Source: Campylobacterota bacterium
Lineage (GTDB): Bacteria; Campylobacterota; Campylobacteria; Campylobacterales; Sulfurospirillaceae
NCBI GenBank assembly: GCA_009930355.1
Contig: RZYK01000079.1
Location: 1 to 8,557 of the forward strand
DNA length: 8,557 nt
Direction: 5' to 3'
How positions within the stretch are numbered: the first letter of the stretch is position 1; the number at the start of each line of letters is the position of its first letter. Shown piece after piece: positions 1-6,630 of this stretch. The translations under genes were made by a program, and so were the position numbers. Below the pieces are notes generated by a model. That model was given only the letters and a program-made list of their open reading frames with translations, did not search any database and had not been told where the DNA came from.

Positions 1-942
1 TTGTTGTATCAGCTTTGTAAAAAACTTTTTGAAAAAGGTGTTTTCTTTCTTTTTAGAACAGCTACGCCTACATGTAAAACCAAGTATAGTGTTATTGCAA
101 AAAGTGTTGAAGGCAATAGCAAACCTTTGCGTATCAGTGTTCTTGAAAATGGAACTATTTTACTTTTAAATGGTACACAGTATGCTGCAAAGGAACTCAA
201 AGAGAGTTTAGAAAAATTTGATGAGTCTTCGCATGCTTCTTTTGCCACGTTAATGCAAGAACATCAGCTTTTTGATATTGAATCGAGTTGTTTTTATTTG
301 AGTAAAATGCATGATGATCGTATTATGCACTATTCTAAAGAGCATGGAATGTTAAATCTAGTAAGCTTTCCTGTGCCTGTTTCATTTGCGGAATTGTTTG
401 CGCGGATTGAGCAAAGTGGTGAAAGTGCTAGACGTTTAATCCAAAATTATAAAGAGCAGTTTGCGCATATTTATACTCATGCAATCAATACACCAATTCC
501 TCAAGATGCCCCTAAAAATATTTATACTTTATGGGCAATCGTTTCTGTTGTTTTGGGTTTAAGTAAGACAGTTGAGGGTGCTGCAGAGCAATTGATTGAA
601 AATGCAGAAGATTATGGTGGCGAGAAAGGCCCTCGTATTGATTATTATCTTGAAAAAGAGGATGCGCTGAGTGCTGATTTTGATTATGTCAGATTTGTAC
701 GCAGTGGTATAAGTTATAAACTTGCAGGTACGGATGATAATACACTCAGTTTTGGTTATATGGAAAGTTTAGCTTATTTTATTACCGATACTGCTGATGC
801 ACATCGTGAAAATTTATCTGCAAAAAATATTGCATTAGGGGGCGCTTTGTTGGGGTATAAACGCTTAAGCGAAATGGTTTTTAAAAACCTAAAACCCAAT
901 CATGCGATTTGTTTTAATCGAGAATTGCCCATTGATCAGTAG
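1..942 (+). CDS. hydE: HydE-like NiFe-hydrogenase assembly protein, C-terminal part (5' end outside window)
   Basis: The frame is open from the first base and runs 313 codons to TAG. The first in-frame ATG lies only near codon 85, and HydE proteins are, from memory, around 500 residues, so the start is almost certainly to the left. The last third resembles the Kae1-like C-terminal domain of HypF. Residues about 178-220 (WAIVSVVLGL to GGEKGPRIDYYLE) parallel FDAVAVLCG to YDGESGLLLE in the neighbouring HypF, and GGALLGYKRLSEM near residue 280 parallels GGVFQNRTLLEL. The Gln-Asn of the HypF motif is absent here and the protein stops at PIDQ, where HypF continues with NDGG, so any enzymatic role is doubtful. 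Epsilonproteobacterial hydrogenase operons end with hydE, a HypF-related assembly factor needed for an active hydrogenase; its exact reaction is not known to me. The stop lies one base before hypF. The HypF relationship is read from sequence; the name HydE is inferred from family and context. Confidence 0.62.
   Translation: MLYQLCKKLFEKGVFFLFRTATPTCKTKYSVIAKSVEGNSKPLRISVLENGTILLLNGTQYAAKELKESLEKFDESSHASFATLMQEHQLFDIESSCFYLSKMHDDRIMHYSKEHGMLNLVSFPVPVSFAELFARIEQSGESARRLIQNYKEQFAHIYTHAINTPIPQDAPKNIYTLWAIVSVVLGLSKTVEGAAEQLIENAEDYGGEKGPRIDYYLEKEDALSADFDYVRFVRSGISYKLAGTDDNTLSFGYMESLAYFITDTADAHRENLSAKNIALGGALLGYKRLSEMVFKNLKPNHAICFNRELPIDQ
69..76. repeat. TACATGTA palindrome, copy 1
   Basis: This is an 8-base perfect palindrome inside the HydE-like gene, followed by AA so that the right half reads as the longer TGTAAA form. 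It is read in frame as Thr-Cys-Lys (residues 24-26). It is one of five exact copies of TACATGTA in the window. Confidence 0.6.
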
Positions 943-943
943 G

Positions 944-3160
944 ATGCGTTTACTTTATCGGATTGAAGGTATCGTTCAAGGGGTTGGTTTTCGCCCCTTT
1001 GTCTATACCTTAGCTTTACGTTATAAATTAGGTGGGTTTGTTTTAAACAATGAAAAGGGCGTGAGCATAGAGGTAGAGGGTTTACAAGAGAGTCTAGAAT
1101 CATTTGAAAAGGCTTTGTTTCAAGAACTTCCCCCGTTAGCTCGTATTGATTTTTTTTCAAAAGAAGCACTTACATGTAAGAATGATAAGTGCTTTGAAAT
1201 CCACCATAGTGAAGAAGGAAAAAATAAGTCCTCTTTGGTTTTGCCCGATATGTCTTTATGTGATGATTGTTTAAAAGAACTTCATGACCCGCATAATCGA
1301 CGGTATCACTATTTTTTTACTAACTGTACCAATTGCGGTCCTCGCTATTCCATTATTAAAACGGTTCCTTACGATAGACCCAATACGTCTATGTCTCCTT
1401 TTGTGATGTGCGATGCGTGTCAGAGTGAATATACCAATCCGCTTGATAGACGTTACCATGCGCAACCCATTAGTTGTTCAACGTGTGGGCCTACACTGTT
1501 TTTGCGTTCTATTTCAGGGAAGGTTCTTGCAAGTGATGAGCAAGCTTTGCAACATTTAGCTGCATTAATTCGTTCAGGAAATATTGTTGCTATGAAAGGT
1601 ATGGGTGGTTTTCACTTAATATGTGATGCAAGCAATGCTGATGTGGTAGCGCGTTTGCGCGAGCGAAAAAAGAGACCTTCGAAGCCCTTTGCTGTGATGT
1701 TTAAAAATTTAGATGCCATTGAAGAAGTGTGTGAACTCACTCATCGTGAAGCAGAGGGAATTTACTCTCTTTTGCGTCCTATTGTTTTGGTGAAGCAAAA
1801 TAAGAAGAGCAGACTGATTGCTCCCAATGTAGCTCCAAAACTTGATAGGTTAGGGGTTTTCTTACCTTACACACCTTTACATGTTATTTTGTTTGAGTAC
1901 CTTAAAAAACCTATTGTAGCAACCAGTGCGAATCTCTCAGGTGAGCCTATTATCTATGAAGCGAATACTTTGGTCAATAAACTGAGTCATATCGTGGACT
2001 ATTATTTAGATTACAATCGTGATATTATTAACTCTAGTGATGATAGTGTACTTCAGTATGTGGAAAATGAACGCATTGTGATGCGTTCATCACGGGGAAT
2101 GGCACCACAAAGTTTTCGTCTTAATAGCCCAGATGAGCGAAAAATTCTTTGTGTTGGCGCACACCAAAAAAATGCCATTGCAATTTATTTAAACCATCAA
2201 ATGATTATTAGTCCTTATATTGGCGATTTAGATACGATTGCTTCATGTGAGCTTTTTGAAGCAATGCTAGAGCGCTTTGAACACTTTTATGATTTTAAGC
2301 CAGAGTTAATTGTTGCGGATATGCATCCAAATTATTTTTCAACACAGTGGACAAAAAAGCAGAATATTCCTTCTGTTTTTGTGCAACACCATTATGCTCA
2401 TATTTTATCAGTTATGTGTGAATACGCTTTGGATGAAACTGTTTTGGGTATGGCATGGGATGGCACGGGATATGGTGATGATGGTACAATTTGGGGTGGT
2501 GAATTTTTACTGTGTAACACAGATACCTATGAGCGTGTGGCCTATTTTGAGCCATTTTTACTCTTAGGTGGCGATGCAAGTATTAAAGATACCAAACGCA
2601 TTTTAGCGTCACTTCTATGGGATGTTTTAGGGGATGAAGCTGATAGTATTTTGCATCATTATTTTGATGAGGCATTACTTAAAAGACTCAAACAGGTTTA
2701 TACCAAAAAAATAAATAGCCCACTATGTTCTTCTGTAGGTAGACTTTTTGATGCTGTAGCCGTTTTATGTGGTATACATGAGCGTATTAGTTACGATGGA
2801 GAGAGTGGTTTATTGCTGGAGAGCTTGTATGATGCGTGTGTTGAAGAACATTATGAAGTATGCATTGAAGATAAAAAAATTCTTTATAAACCTATGTTTG
2901 TGCAAATGCTACGTGATAAAAAACCTTCGTTGATTGCTTCAAAATTTCTCAACACTTTGGTCTATATCTTCTTTGAAGTCTCTTCCAAGTATCCTCAGAA
3001 AAAAGTCATGGCAGGTGGTGTGTTTCAAAACCGCACACTTTTAGAGTTATTCCTTACTAAAAGTAATGAAACACTCTATTTTCCTCATAATATTTCCATT
3101 AATGATGGAGGGATTTGTGCTGGGCAACTCTACAAAGTGTTACAAAAGCGTACACATTAG
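944..3160 (+). CDS. hypF: Carbamoyltransferase HypF
   Basis: HypF converts carbamoyl phosphate to carbamoyl-adenylate and transfers the carbamoyl group to the C-terminal Cys of HypE, the first step toward the cyanide ligands of the NiFe site. The 738-residue product has the full family architecture and normal length. An acylphosphatase domain covers about 1-90 (RIEGIVQGVGFRPF at 6-19, Asn at 35-36). Two zinc fingers follow with Cys pairs 106/109 with 128/131 and 156/159 with 178/181. A YrdC-like domain covers about 200-390 (KGMGGFHL and KRPSKPFAVMF), and a Kae1-like domain about 400-738 with HHYAH at 482-486, WDGTGYGDDG and GGVFQN at 691-696. I chose ATG 944 over the in-frame ATG 902: family proteins begin just before RIEGxVQGVGF, and 902 has no ribosome site and would overlap the preceding gene by 41 bases. 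The upstream TAG ends one base before 944 and only AGG stands close to the start, so translation is probably coupled. Confidence 0.97.
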   Translation: MRLLYRIEGIVQGVGFRPFVYTLALRYKLGGFVLNNEKGVSIEVEGLQESLESFEKALFQELPPLARIDFFSKEALTCKNDKCFEIHHSEEGKNKSSLVLPDMSLCDDCLKELHDPHNRRYHYFFTNCTNCGPRYSIIKTVPYDRPNTSMSPFVMCDACQSEYTNPLDRRYHAQPISCSTCGPTLFLRSISGKVLASDEQALQHLAALIRSGNIVAMKGMGGFHLICDASNADVVARLRERKKRPSKPFAVMFKNLDAIEEVCELTHREAEGIYSLLRPIVLVKQNKKSRLIAPNVAPKLDRLGVFLPYTPLHVILFEYLKKPIVATSANLSGEPIIYEANTLVNKLSHIVDYYLDYNRDIINSSDDSVLQYVENERIVMRSSRGMAPQSFRLNSPDERKILCVGAHQKNAIAIYLNHQMIISPYIGDLDTIASCELFEAMLERFEHFYDFKPELIVADMHPNYFSTQWTKKQNIPSVFVQHHYAHILSVMCEYALDETVLGMAWDGTGYGDDGTIWGGEFLLCNTDTYERVAYFEPFLLLGGDASIKDTKRILASLLWDVLGDEADSILHHYFDEALLKRLKQVYTKKINSPLCSSVGRLFDAVAVLCGIHERISYDGESGLLLESLYDACVEEHYEVCIEDKKILYKPMFVQMLRDKKPSLIASKFLNTLVYIFFEVSSKYPQKKVMAGGVFQNRTLLELFLTKSNETLYFPHNISINDGGICAGQLYKVLQKRTH
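1169..1180. repeat. CTTACATGTAAG palindrome, copy 2
   Basis: This is a 12-base perfect palindrome within hypF, between the acylphosphatase and zinc-finger domains. It is read in frame as Leu-Thr-Cys-Lys (Thr77-Cys78-Lys79). The cysteine is not one of the zinc ligands, so protein function does not obviously require this sequence. Confidence 0.6.
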
Positions 3161-3214
3161 TTAGAATCAAAATATTAATCTTTTTTTCTTTTATGTTTTA
3201 AAGAATAGTAAGAC

Positions 3215-3238
3215 TAGAATAAACAGAAATCACAAGGA
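3215..3238 (+). promoter_or_regulatory. Possible nikR promoter -10 and ribosome binding site
   Basis: The 85 bases between hypF and nikR are very AT-rich. TAGAAT at 3215-3220 is a plausible -10 element behind T-rich sequence, as is common for sigma-70 promoters in Campylobacterota, which often lack a clear -35. AAGGA at 3234-3238 lies 7 bases before the nikR ATG and is a good Shine-Dalgarno site. The octamer TTTAAAGA occurs at 3197-3204, and also just upstream of the hypB -10. A separate promoter for nikR is inferred; cotranscription from hypF is also possible because no strong terminator lies between them. Confidence 0.4.
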
Positions 3239-3245
3239 TAAAATA

Positions 3246-3659
3246 ATGGATAAAATTATTCGATTTAGCGTCTCTTTACCTGAAAAATTGCTAGAAGAGC
3301 TCGATAAAAAAGTAGATGCACAAGGTTATGCTTCACGCAGTGAATTTACACGAGATTTGATTCGTGAGAAGATTGTCAAAGATGATTGGCAAGATGATAA
3401 CAGCGATGTGATTGGTGTTTTGACAATGATTTACACCCATCATCAAAATGAATTGGTTCAAAAAATCTTAGAGATTCAACACGATGCAAAAATTCATATT
3501 ATGTGCAATACTCATGTACATGTGAGTCATGAAAATTGTTTAGAAACGGTTATGGTAACAGGAAAAGTCCCTGATGTGAAAGATTTTGCACAAAAAATTG
3601 GTGGTCTTAAAGGTGTGAAGTTTTGTAAACTAGTAGAAGCGTCTATTCCTGCGTCATAA
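3246..3659 (+). CDS. nikR: Nickel-responsive regulator NikR
   Basis: NikR is a nickel-sensing DNA-binding repressor or activator of nickel uptake and, in some Campylobacterota, of nickel-enzyme genes. The 137-residue product has the family's normal length. The N-terminal ribbon-helix-helix spans about 1-45 (IIRFSVSLPEKLLEELD, then SRSEFTRDLIRE). The C-terminal ACT-like regulatory domain follows. By alignment from memory with E. coli NikR, the high-affinity nickel ligands His76, His87, His89 and Cys95 correspond here to His79 (IQHD), His90 and His92 (THVHV) and Cys98 (ENCLE), all retained, so metal sensing should be intact. The Escherichia His-rich stretch after His76 is absent. The start is supported by AAGGA 7 bases upstream. 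A dyad AATAAT-N7-ATTATT at 3242-3260 overlaps the start codon. The gene sits between hypF and the hypB operon, which suggests control of hydrogenase maturation or nickel supply; the targets are inference. Confidence 0.95.
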   Translation: MDKIIRFSVSLPEKLLEELDKKVDAQGYASRSEFTRDLIREKIVKDDWQDDNSDVIGVLTMIYTHHQNELVQKILEIQHDAKIHIMCNTHVHVSHENCLETVMVTGKVPDVKDFAQKIGGLKGVKFCKLVEASIPAS

Positions 3660-3682
3660 TCTTTACATGTAAAGATTTTTTT
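3658..3682 (+). terminator. Palindromic intrinsic terminator after nikR (TACATGTA copy 3)
   Basis: Bases 3658-3677 form a perfect 20-base palindrome, AATCTTTACATGTAAAGATT, which can fold as an 8-bp stem with a CATG loop. On the + strand it is followed by a run of T, seven in all from 3676 to 3682, fitting a rho-independent terminator for nikR. The stem is A/T-rich and therefore weak. The opposite strand lacks a comparable T run, so termination of the convergent minus-strand gene is less certain. The palindrome overlaps the nikR stop (TAA 3657-3659) and contains the stop of the minus-strand gene (3663-3665). It holds the third copy of TACATGTA. Confidence 0.65.
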
Positions 3683-4346
3683 GCCACAACGCTTCTAAAA
3701 TGGAGCGTTGTTCTTCTGGTGTGTAATTAAATTTAAACTCAGCTTCTTTAAGATAATAGATAAATTTTTCTCTTTTTATTCCTTTAAAATGTTCCATCCA
3801 CTTTTCTAAAAAAGTCCAAAAACGATTGATAGGTGTATGAAAACTTTCATAATGTGCAACTTTATGCTGATGTAAAAAACGAGCGTATGTCTCTTTTTCT
3901 ATGGCATTCTCTTCAAGGTCTCGCAAATGTGCAAATTGGTCTGGGAGTAGTAGTGTGTAGACATGCGTGTCATAAAGTATGGCTAAAATACCAATAGCAT
4001 CGAAAAGATATTTTGCTTTTTTCTTTTTACATGTAGGAAGAAAATAGTATTCATCGTACTGTGAAAACGTTTGAGTGTGTTCGGTGTAGAGCGATTCTAA
4101 GTATTCTATAAGTAAAAAGCGTAGTTTGTGATATATTTTAGAAACTGTCAAATAGTTTAAGCTCAAATGTATTGCACATTCATGTGCACTTTTATTGGCA
4201 AGAAAACACTTTAGTACTTCTATTTCTTTAGCATATCTAACGTGGCTAAATGTTCGTTTACACATAACACAACGAGACTGCGATGAAGAGACTTCATAGA
4301 GTTTTGTATGTCCACAAAAAATACATGCATTGGTTTTCGTTTTCAT
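3663..4346 (-). CDS. IS1595-like transposase-related zinc-ribbon/HTH protein
   Basis: The 227-residue product looks like a transposase of the IS1595 (ISXO2-like) type. The N-terminus has a zinc ribbon with Cys8-x2-Cys11 and Cys26-x2-Cys29. A helix-turn-helix-like stretch follows at about 40-85, then a shortened DDE-type region: YDEYYF at 97-102, FHTPINRFWTFLEKW at 169-183 and the end block YLKEAEFKFNY at 198-208. The last two correspond to the family's HTNxIExFW and YLxEFxFRYN signatures. Asn174 stands where many members have Glu, and I cannot identify a sure second catalytic Asp. No terminal inverted repeats, target duplication or second copy is visible. The start is ATG 4346, with AGGA on the minus strand 10 bases upstream. 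The gene is convergent with nikR and divergent from hypB, separated from it by 94 bases. It could be a solitary transposase remnant or a domesticated DNA-binding protein. Family placement is by motif memory; a hyp-related function is not shown. Confidence 0.6.
   Translation of the reverse strand: MKTKTNACIFCGHTKLYEVSSSQSRCVMCKRTFSHVRYAKEIEVLKCFLANKSAHECAIHLSLNYLTVSKIYHKLRFLLIEYLESLYTEHTQTFSQYDEYYFLPTCKKKKAKYLFDAIGILAILYDTHVYTLLLPDQFAHLRDLEENAIEKETYARFLHQHKVAHYESFHTPINRFWTFLEKWMEHFKGIKREKFIYYLKEAEFKFNYTPEEQRSILEALWQKNLYM
4028..4035. repeat. TACATGTA palindrome, copy 4
   Basis: This is an 8-base perfect palindrome inside the minus-strand transposase-like gene. It is read on the minus strand in frame as Thr105-Cys106-Lys107, just after the YDEYYF block and before a Lys run. 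Confidence 0.6.
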
Positions 4347-4404
4347 AAGGTATTTTTCCTAAAATTAACTAAGAAACTTCTTTTTTTAGCTCGTATTTAA
4401 AGAG

Positions 4405-4433
4405 TTATTCTATAATAAGAAAAAAATCAAGGA
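4405..4433 (+). promoter_or_regulatory. hypB operon promoter -10 and ribosome binding site, with AT dyad
   Basis: TATAAT at 4411-4416 is a consensus -10 hexamer. AAGGA at 4429-4433 sits 7 bases before the hypB ATG. No convincing -35 is visible, which is common in Campylobacterota. The -10 is embedded in an inverted repeat, TTATT (4405-4409) and AATAA (4414-4418) around CTAT, which could be an operator or chance in AT-rich DNA. The octamer TTTAAAGA at 4396-4403 is shared with the nikR leader. The 94-base region also has to hold the promoter of the divergent gene. Confidence 0.5.
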
Positions 4434-4440
4434 CTTAAAC

Positions 4441-5241
4441 ATGTGTAAAGATTGCGGTTGTTCAATCACTCCTACTCAATGGTCTGCGCATACGCACGAA
4501 CATTCTCACGATGGGCATACCCATCATGACCACGATCATGCGCATGCGCATAAAAATCACGATGAGATTCATGCCAATCCTCAACTTAACGATAAAAAAA
4601 CCATTGCAGTCATTACCAAAATTTTAGATGCTAATGATACACAAGCAGGACACAATAGAAAGCATTTTGAAGAGCATGGTGTTTTGGCAATCAATCTTAT
4701 GAGTAGCCCAGGTAGTGGAAAAACAACACTTCTTGAGGCAACAATTGATACAAATCAAATTAAGTTAGGTGTTATTGAAGGTGATTTGGAGACCAATCAA
4801 GATGCCGATCGTATCATCGCAAAAGGAGCACCTGCACATCAAATAACTACAGGACAAGCATGTCATTTGGATGCGTTTATGGTGCACGATGGGCTTCATC
4901 ATTTACCCATTGATGGACTGGATGTTGTCTTTATCGAAAATGTGGGCAATCTGGTGTGTCCAGCCAGTTATGATGTGGGAAGTCATCTTAATGTTGTACT
5001 GCTCTCTGTCCCAGAAGGAGATGATAAACCCGCCAAATACCCAGTGATGTTTCGAAGTGCAGACCTCTTTTTAATTACCAAATGCGATTTATTGCCGCAT
5101 TTTGATTTTAGTGTTGAAAAAGCGATTCGTGAGGCGCGCAAACTCAATCCAAAGATGGATGTCATTGAAATAGACAGTAAGTCGGGCAAAGGGATTGATC
5201 AGTGGGTTAATTATTTAAAAATGAAAAAAGCATTGAGGTAA
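4441..5241 (+). CDS. hypB: Nickel-inserting GTPase HypB, His-rich form
   Basis: HypB is a cytoplasmic SIMIBI-class GTPase that works with HypA to deliver nickel to the hydrogenase large subunit. The 266-residue product opens with MCKDCGC (Cys2, Cys5, Cys7), the N-terminal high-affinity nickel motif known from E. coli. A histidine-rich stretch at 17-44 holds 13 His in 28 residues and is likely used for nickel storage or buffering. The G domain follows: P-loop SSPGSGKT at 88-95, GDLETNQDADR at about 114-124, the metal-site residues Cys141-His142 (GQACHLD) and Cys173 (NLVCPASYD), and the guanine-binding segment TKCD at 213-216. The start has AAGGA 7 bases upstream. It is the first gene of hypBCDEA; hypC begins 2 bases after its TAA. 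Confidence 0.97.
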   Translation: MCKDCGCSITPTQWSAHTHEHSHDGHTHHDHDHAHAHKNHDEIHANPQLNDKKTIAVITKILDANDTQAGHNRKHFEEHGVLAINLMSSPGSGKTTLLEATIDTNQIKLGVIEGDLETNQDADRIIAKGAPAHQITTGQACHLDAFMVHDGLHHLPIDGLDVVFIENVGNLVCPASYDVGSHLNVVLLSVPEGDDKPAKYPVMFRSADLFLITKCDLLPHFDFSVEKAIREARKLNPKMDVIEIDSKSGKGIDQWVNYLKMKKALR

Positions 5242-5243
5242 TT

Positions 5244-5513
5244 ATGTGTTTATCTATCCCTTCTAAAGTCGTTGAAATCGACGAAAACAATTATGCAACC
5301 GTGGATACTATGGGTGTTAGGCGTCAAGTGACACTGGATTTAATTTCTGAGCCTGTGAATGTGGGTGATTATGTACTCATTCACGTAGGATTTGCCATGA
5401 ATAAGATTAGTAAGGAAGAGGCAGAATCAAGCATTGCAGCATACAATGAGATCGCAGAAGCGATGCAAAATGGTGAAATTAGTGAGGATGAGGGAAACAG
5501 TAATTATGCCTGA
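5244..5513 (+). CDS. hypC: Hydrogenase assembly chaperone HypC
   Basis: HypC is a small chaperone that forms a complex with HypD, carries the Fe(CN)2CO unit and presents it to the hydrogenase large-subunit precursor. The 89-residue product begins with the invariant MCLSIP, whose Cys2 is essential for iron binding, and has the OB-fold-like core ending in DYVLIHVGFAM at 42-52, with conserved His47. The C-terminal 30 residues are acidic and probably helical. GAGG at 5235-5238, inside the end of hypB, is its ribosome site, so the pair is closely coupled. Its last 8 bases overlap hypD. Confidence 0.96.
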   Translation: MCLSIPSKVVEIDENNYATVDTMGVRRQVTLDLISEPVNVGDYVLIHVGFAMNKISKEEAESSIAAYNEIAEAMQNGEISEDEGNSNYA

Positions 5514-6630
5514 GATTGACCTAATCGAGGGGTTTCGTGACCCTGCTCATATGAAAGCTTTGGCAGCACTGATTAAAAAAGAGTGCAAATCTAAAATTAA
5601 TATTATGGAAGTGTGTGGTGGACATACCCACACCATTATGAAGTTTGGGCTTTCTCAGATTTTGCCAGAGCTTATTGACTTTATCCATGGTCCTGGATGT
5701 CCTGTGTGCATTATGCCTAAAGAGCGCATTGATCATGCTATCGCTTTGGCTTCTATGCCCAATACGATTCTTGCAACTCTTGGTGATATGATACGTGTTC
5801 CTGGAAGCAAAACTTCTTTGCAAAAACTTCGTGCAGAGGGCAAAGAGATTCGCTCGTTGTATTCGCCTTTAGATGTGATTAAAATTGCGCAAGAAAACCC
5901 TGATAAAAATGTTGTTTTTTTTGCCATTGGTTTTGAAACGACCACGCCCATGAGTGCGGTTTTAATCCAACAGGCGATTGCTCTAAATCTCAAAAACATT
6001 TTCTTTCACATCAACCATGTCACCGTACCTGAGGCGGTAGAAGCGATTATGAGTAGCGGTGATGCACTCATTGATGCATTTTTGGGACCATCTCATGTCA
6101 GTGTTATCACAGGCTATAAAATTTATGAGCCAATTGCAGAAAAATACCACACACCCATTGTTGTGGCTGGTTTTGAGCCCACCGATGTGATGGAGTCAGT
6201 TTTACGCATTGTTCGTCAAGTCAATGCGGGTAAAAGTGAGGTAGAAAATGAGTACGCCAGAGCTGTCTCCCGTGATGGCAATCTTAAAGCACAAGCTTTA
6301 ATCAATACCTATTTTGAAAAGAGAGACCATTTTAGATGGCGTGGCATTGGGGATATTCCTAAAAGTGCCTTGAAACTTAAAGCGGAATATGCAGACTATG
6401 ATGCGGAAGTTGTGTTTGATGAAGTGCTTCCTAAAACAGAGTTGAACGACCATAAACTTTGTATTTGCGGTGATATTTTAAAAGGACGTGCGAAGCCATT
6501 TGACTGCAAAGTGTTTGGCAAAGCCTGTACGCCTACCAATCCGATGGGCTCGTGCATGGTCTCTAGTGAGGGTGCTTGTTCAGCATACTTCAAATATGGA
6601 AAATTGAATTTTAAAGGAACCAGAGTATGA
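5506..6630 (+). CDS. hypD: Fe-S scaffold HypD for Fe(CN)2CO assembly
   Basis: HypD carries a [4Fe-4S] cluster and, with HypC, is the scaffold on which CN and CO ligands are attached to iron. From ATG 5506 the product is 374 residues, the normal family size. Conserved motifs are EVCGGHTH at 35-42 (Cys37), GPGCPVC at 62-68 (Cys65, Cys68) and GFETTTP at 142-148. The C-terminal cysteine set (Cys319, Cys321, Cys334, Cys341, Cys350, Cys358) includes the cluster ligands. An in-frame ATG at 5434 would add 24 residues unlike any HypD (MQHTMRSQKR...) and lie deep inside hypC, so I rejected it. AGGGA at 5491-5495 lies 10 bases before 5506. The start overlaps hypC by 8 bases and the end overlaps hypE by 4 (ATGA), so translation is coupled on both sides. 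Confidence 0.97.
   Translation: MPEIDLIEGFRDPAHMKALAALIKKECKSKINIMEVCGGHTHTIMKFGLSQILPELIDFIHGPGCPVCIMPKERIDHAIALASMPNTILATLGDMIRVPGSKTSLQKLRAEGKEIRSLYSPLDVIKIAQENPDKNVVFFAIGFETTTPMSAVLIQQAIALNLKNIFFHINHVTVPEAVEAIMSSGDALIDAFLGPSHVSVITGYKIYEPIAEKYHTPIVVAGFEPTDVMESVLRIVRQVNAGKSEVENEYARAVSRDGNLKAQALINTYFEKRDHFRWRGIGDIPKSALKLKAEYADYDAEVVFDEVLPKTELNDHKLCICGDILKGRAKPFDCKVFGKACTPTNPMGSCMVSSEGACSAYFKYGKLNFKGTRV

Noticed and set aside
902..943. Upstream in-frame ATG for hypF
   Set aside because: It has no ribosome site, would overlap the preceding gene and would add 14 residues before the normal HypF N-terminus.
1876..1887. Further copy of the palindrome, TTTACATGTTAT
   Set aside because: It is a mismatch to TACATGTA and encodes the conserved HypF segment Pro-Leu-His-Val, so protein function explains it.
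3161..3195. Terminator after hypF
   Set aside because: There is a T-rich run at 3180-3192 but no convincing stem before it; only three-base pairing was found.
3511..3524. CATGTACATG palindrome in nikR
   Set aside because: It encodes the required nickel-ligand segment His-Val-His and lacks the flanking TACATGTA form.
4347..4440. Terminal inverted repeat of an insertion sequence beside the transposase-like gene
   Set aside because: No matching inverted sequence was found near 3600-3662, and there is no target duplication.
4488..4575. Short tandem DNA repeat in hypB (CAT/CAC/GAT-rich)
   Set aside because: The repetition comes from the His-Asp-Ala coding tract and is irregular at the DNA level.
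5434..5505. Upstream in-frame ATG for hypD inside hypC
   Set aside because: The extra 24 residues are an out-of-frame translation of hypC and unlike HypD; ATG 5506 fits the family start and operon spacing.
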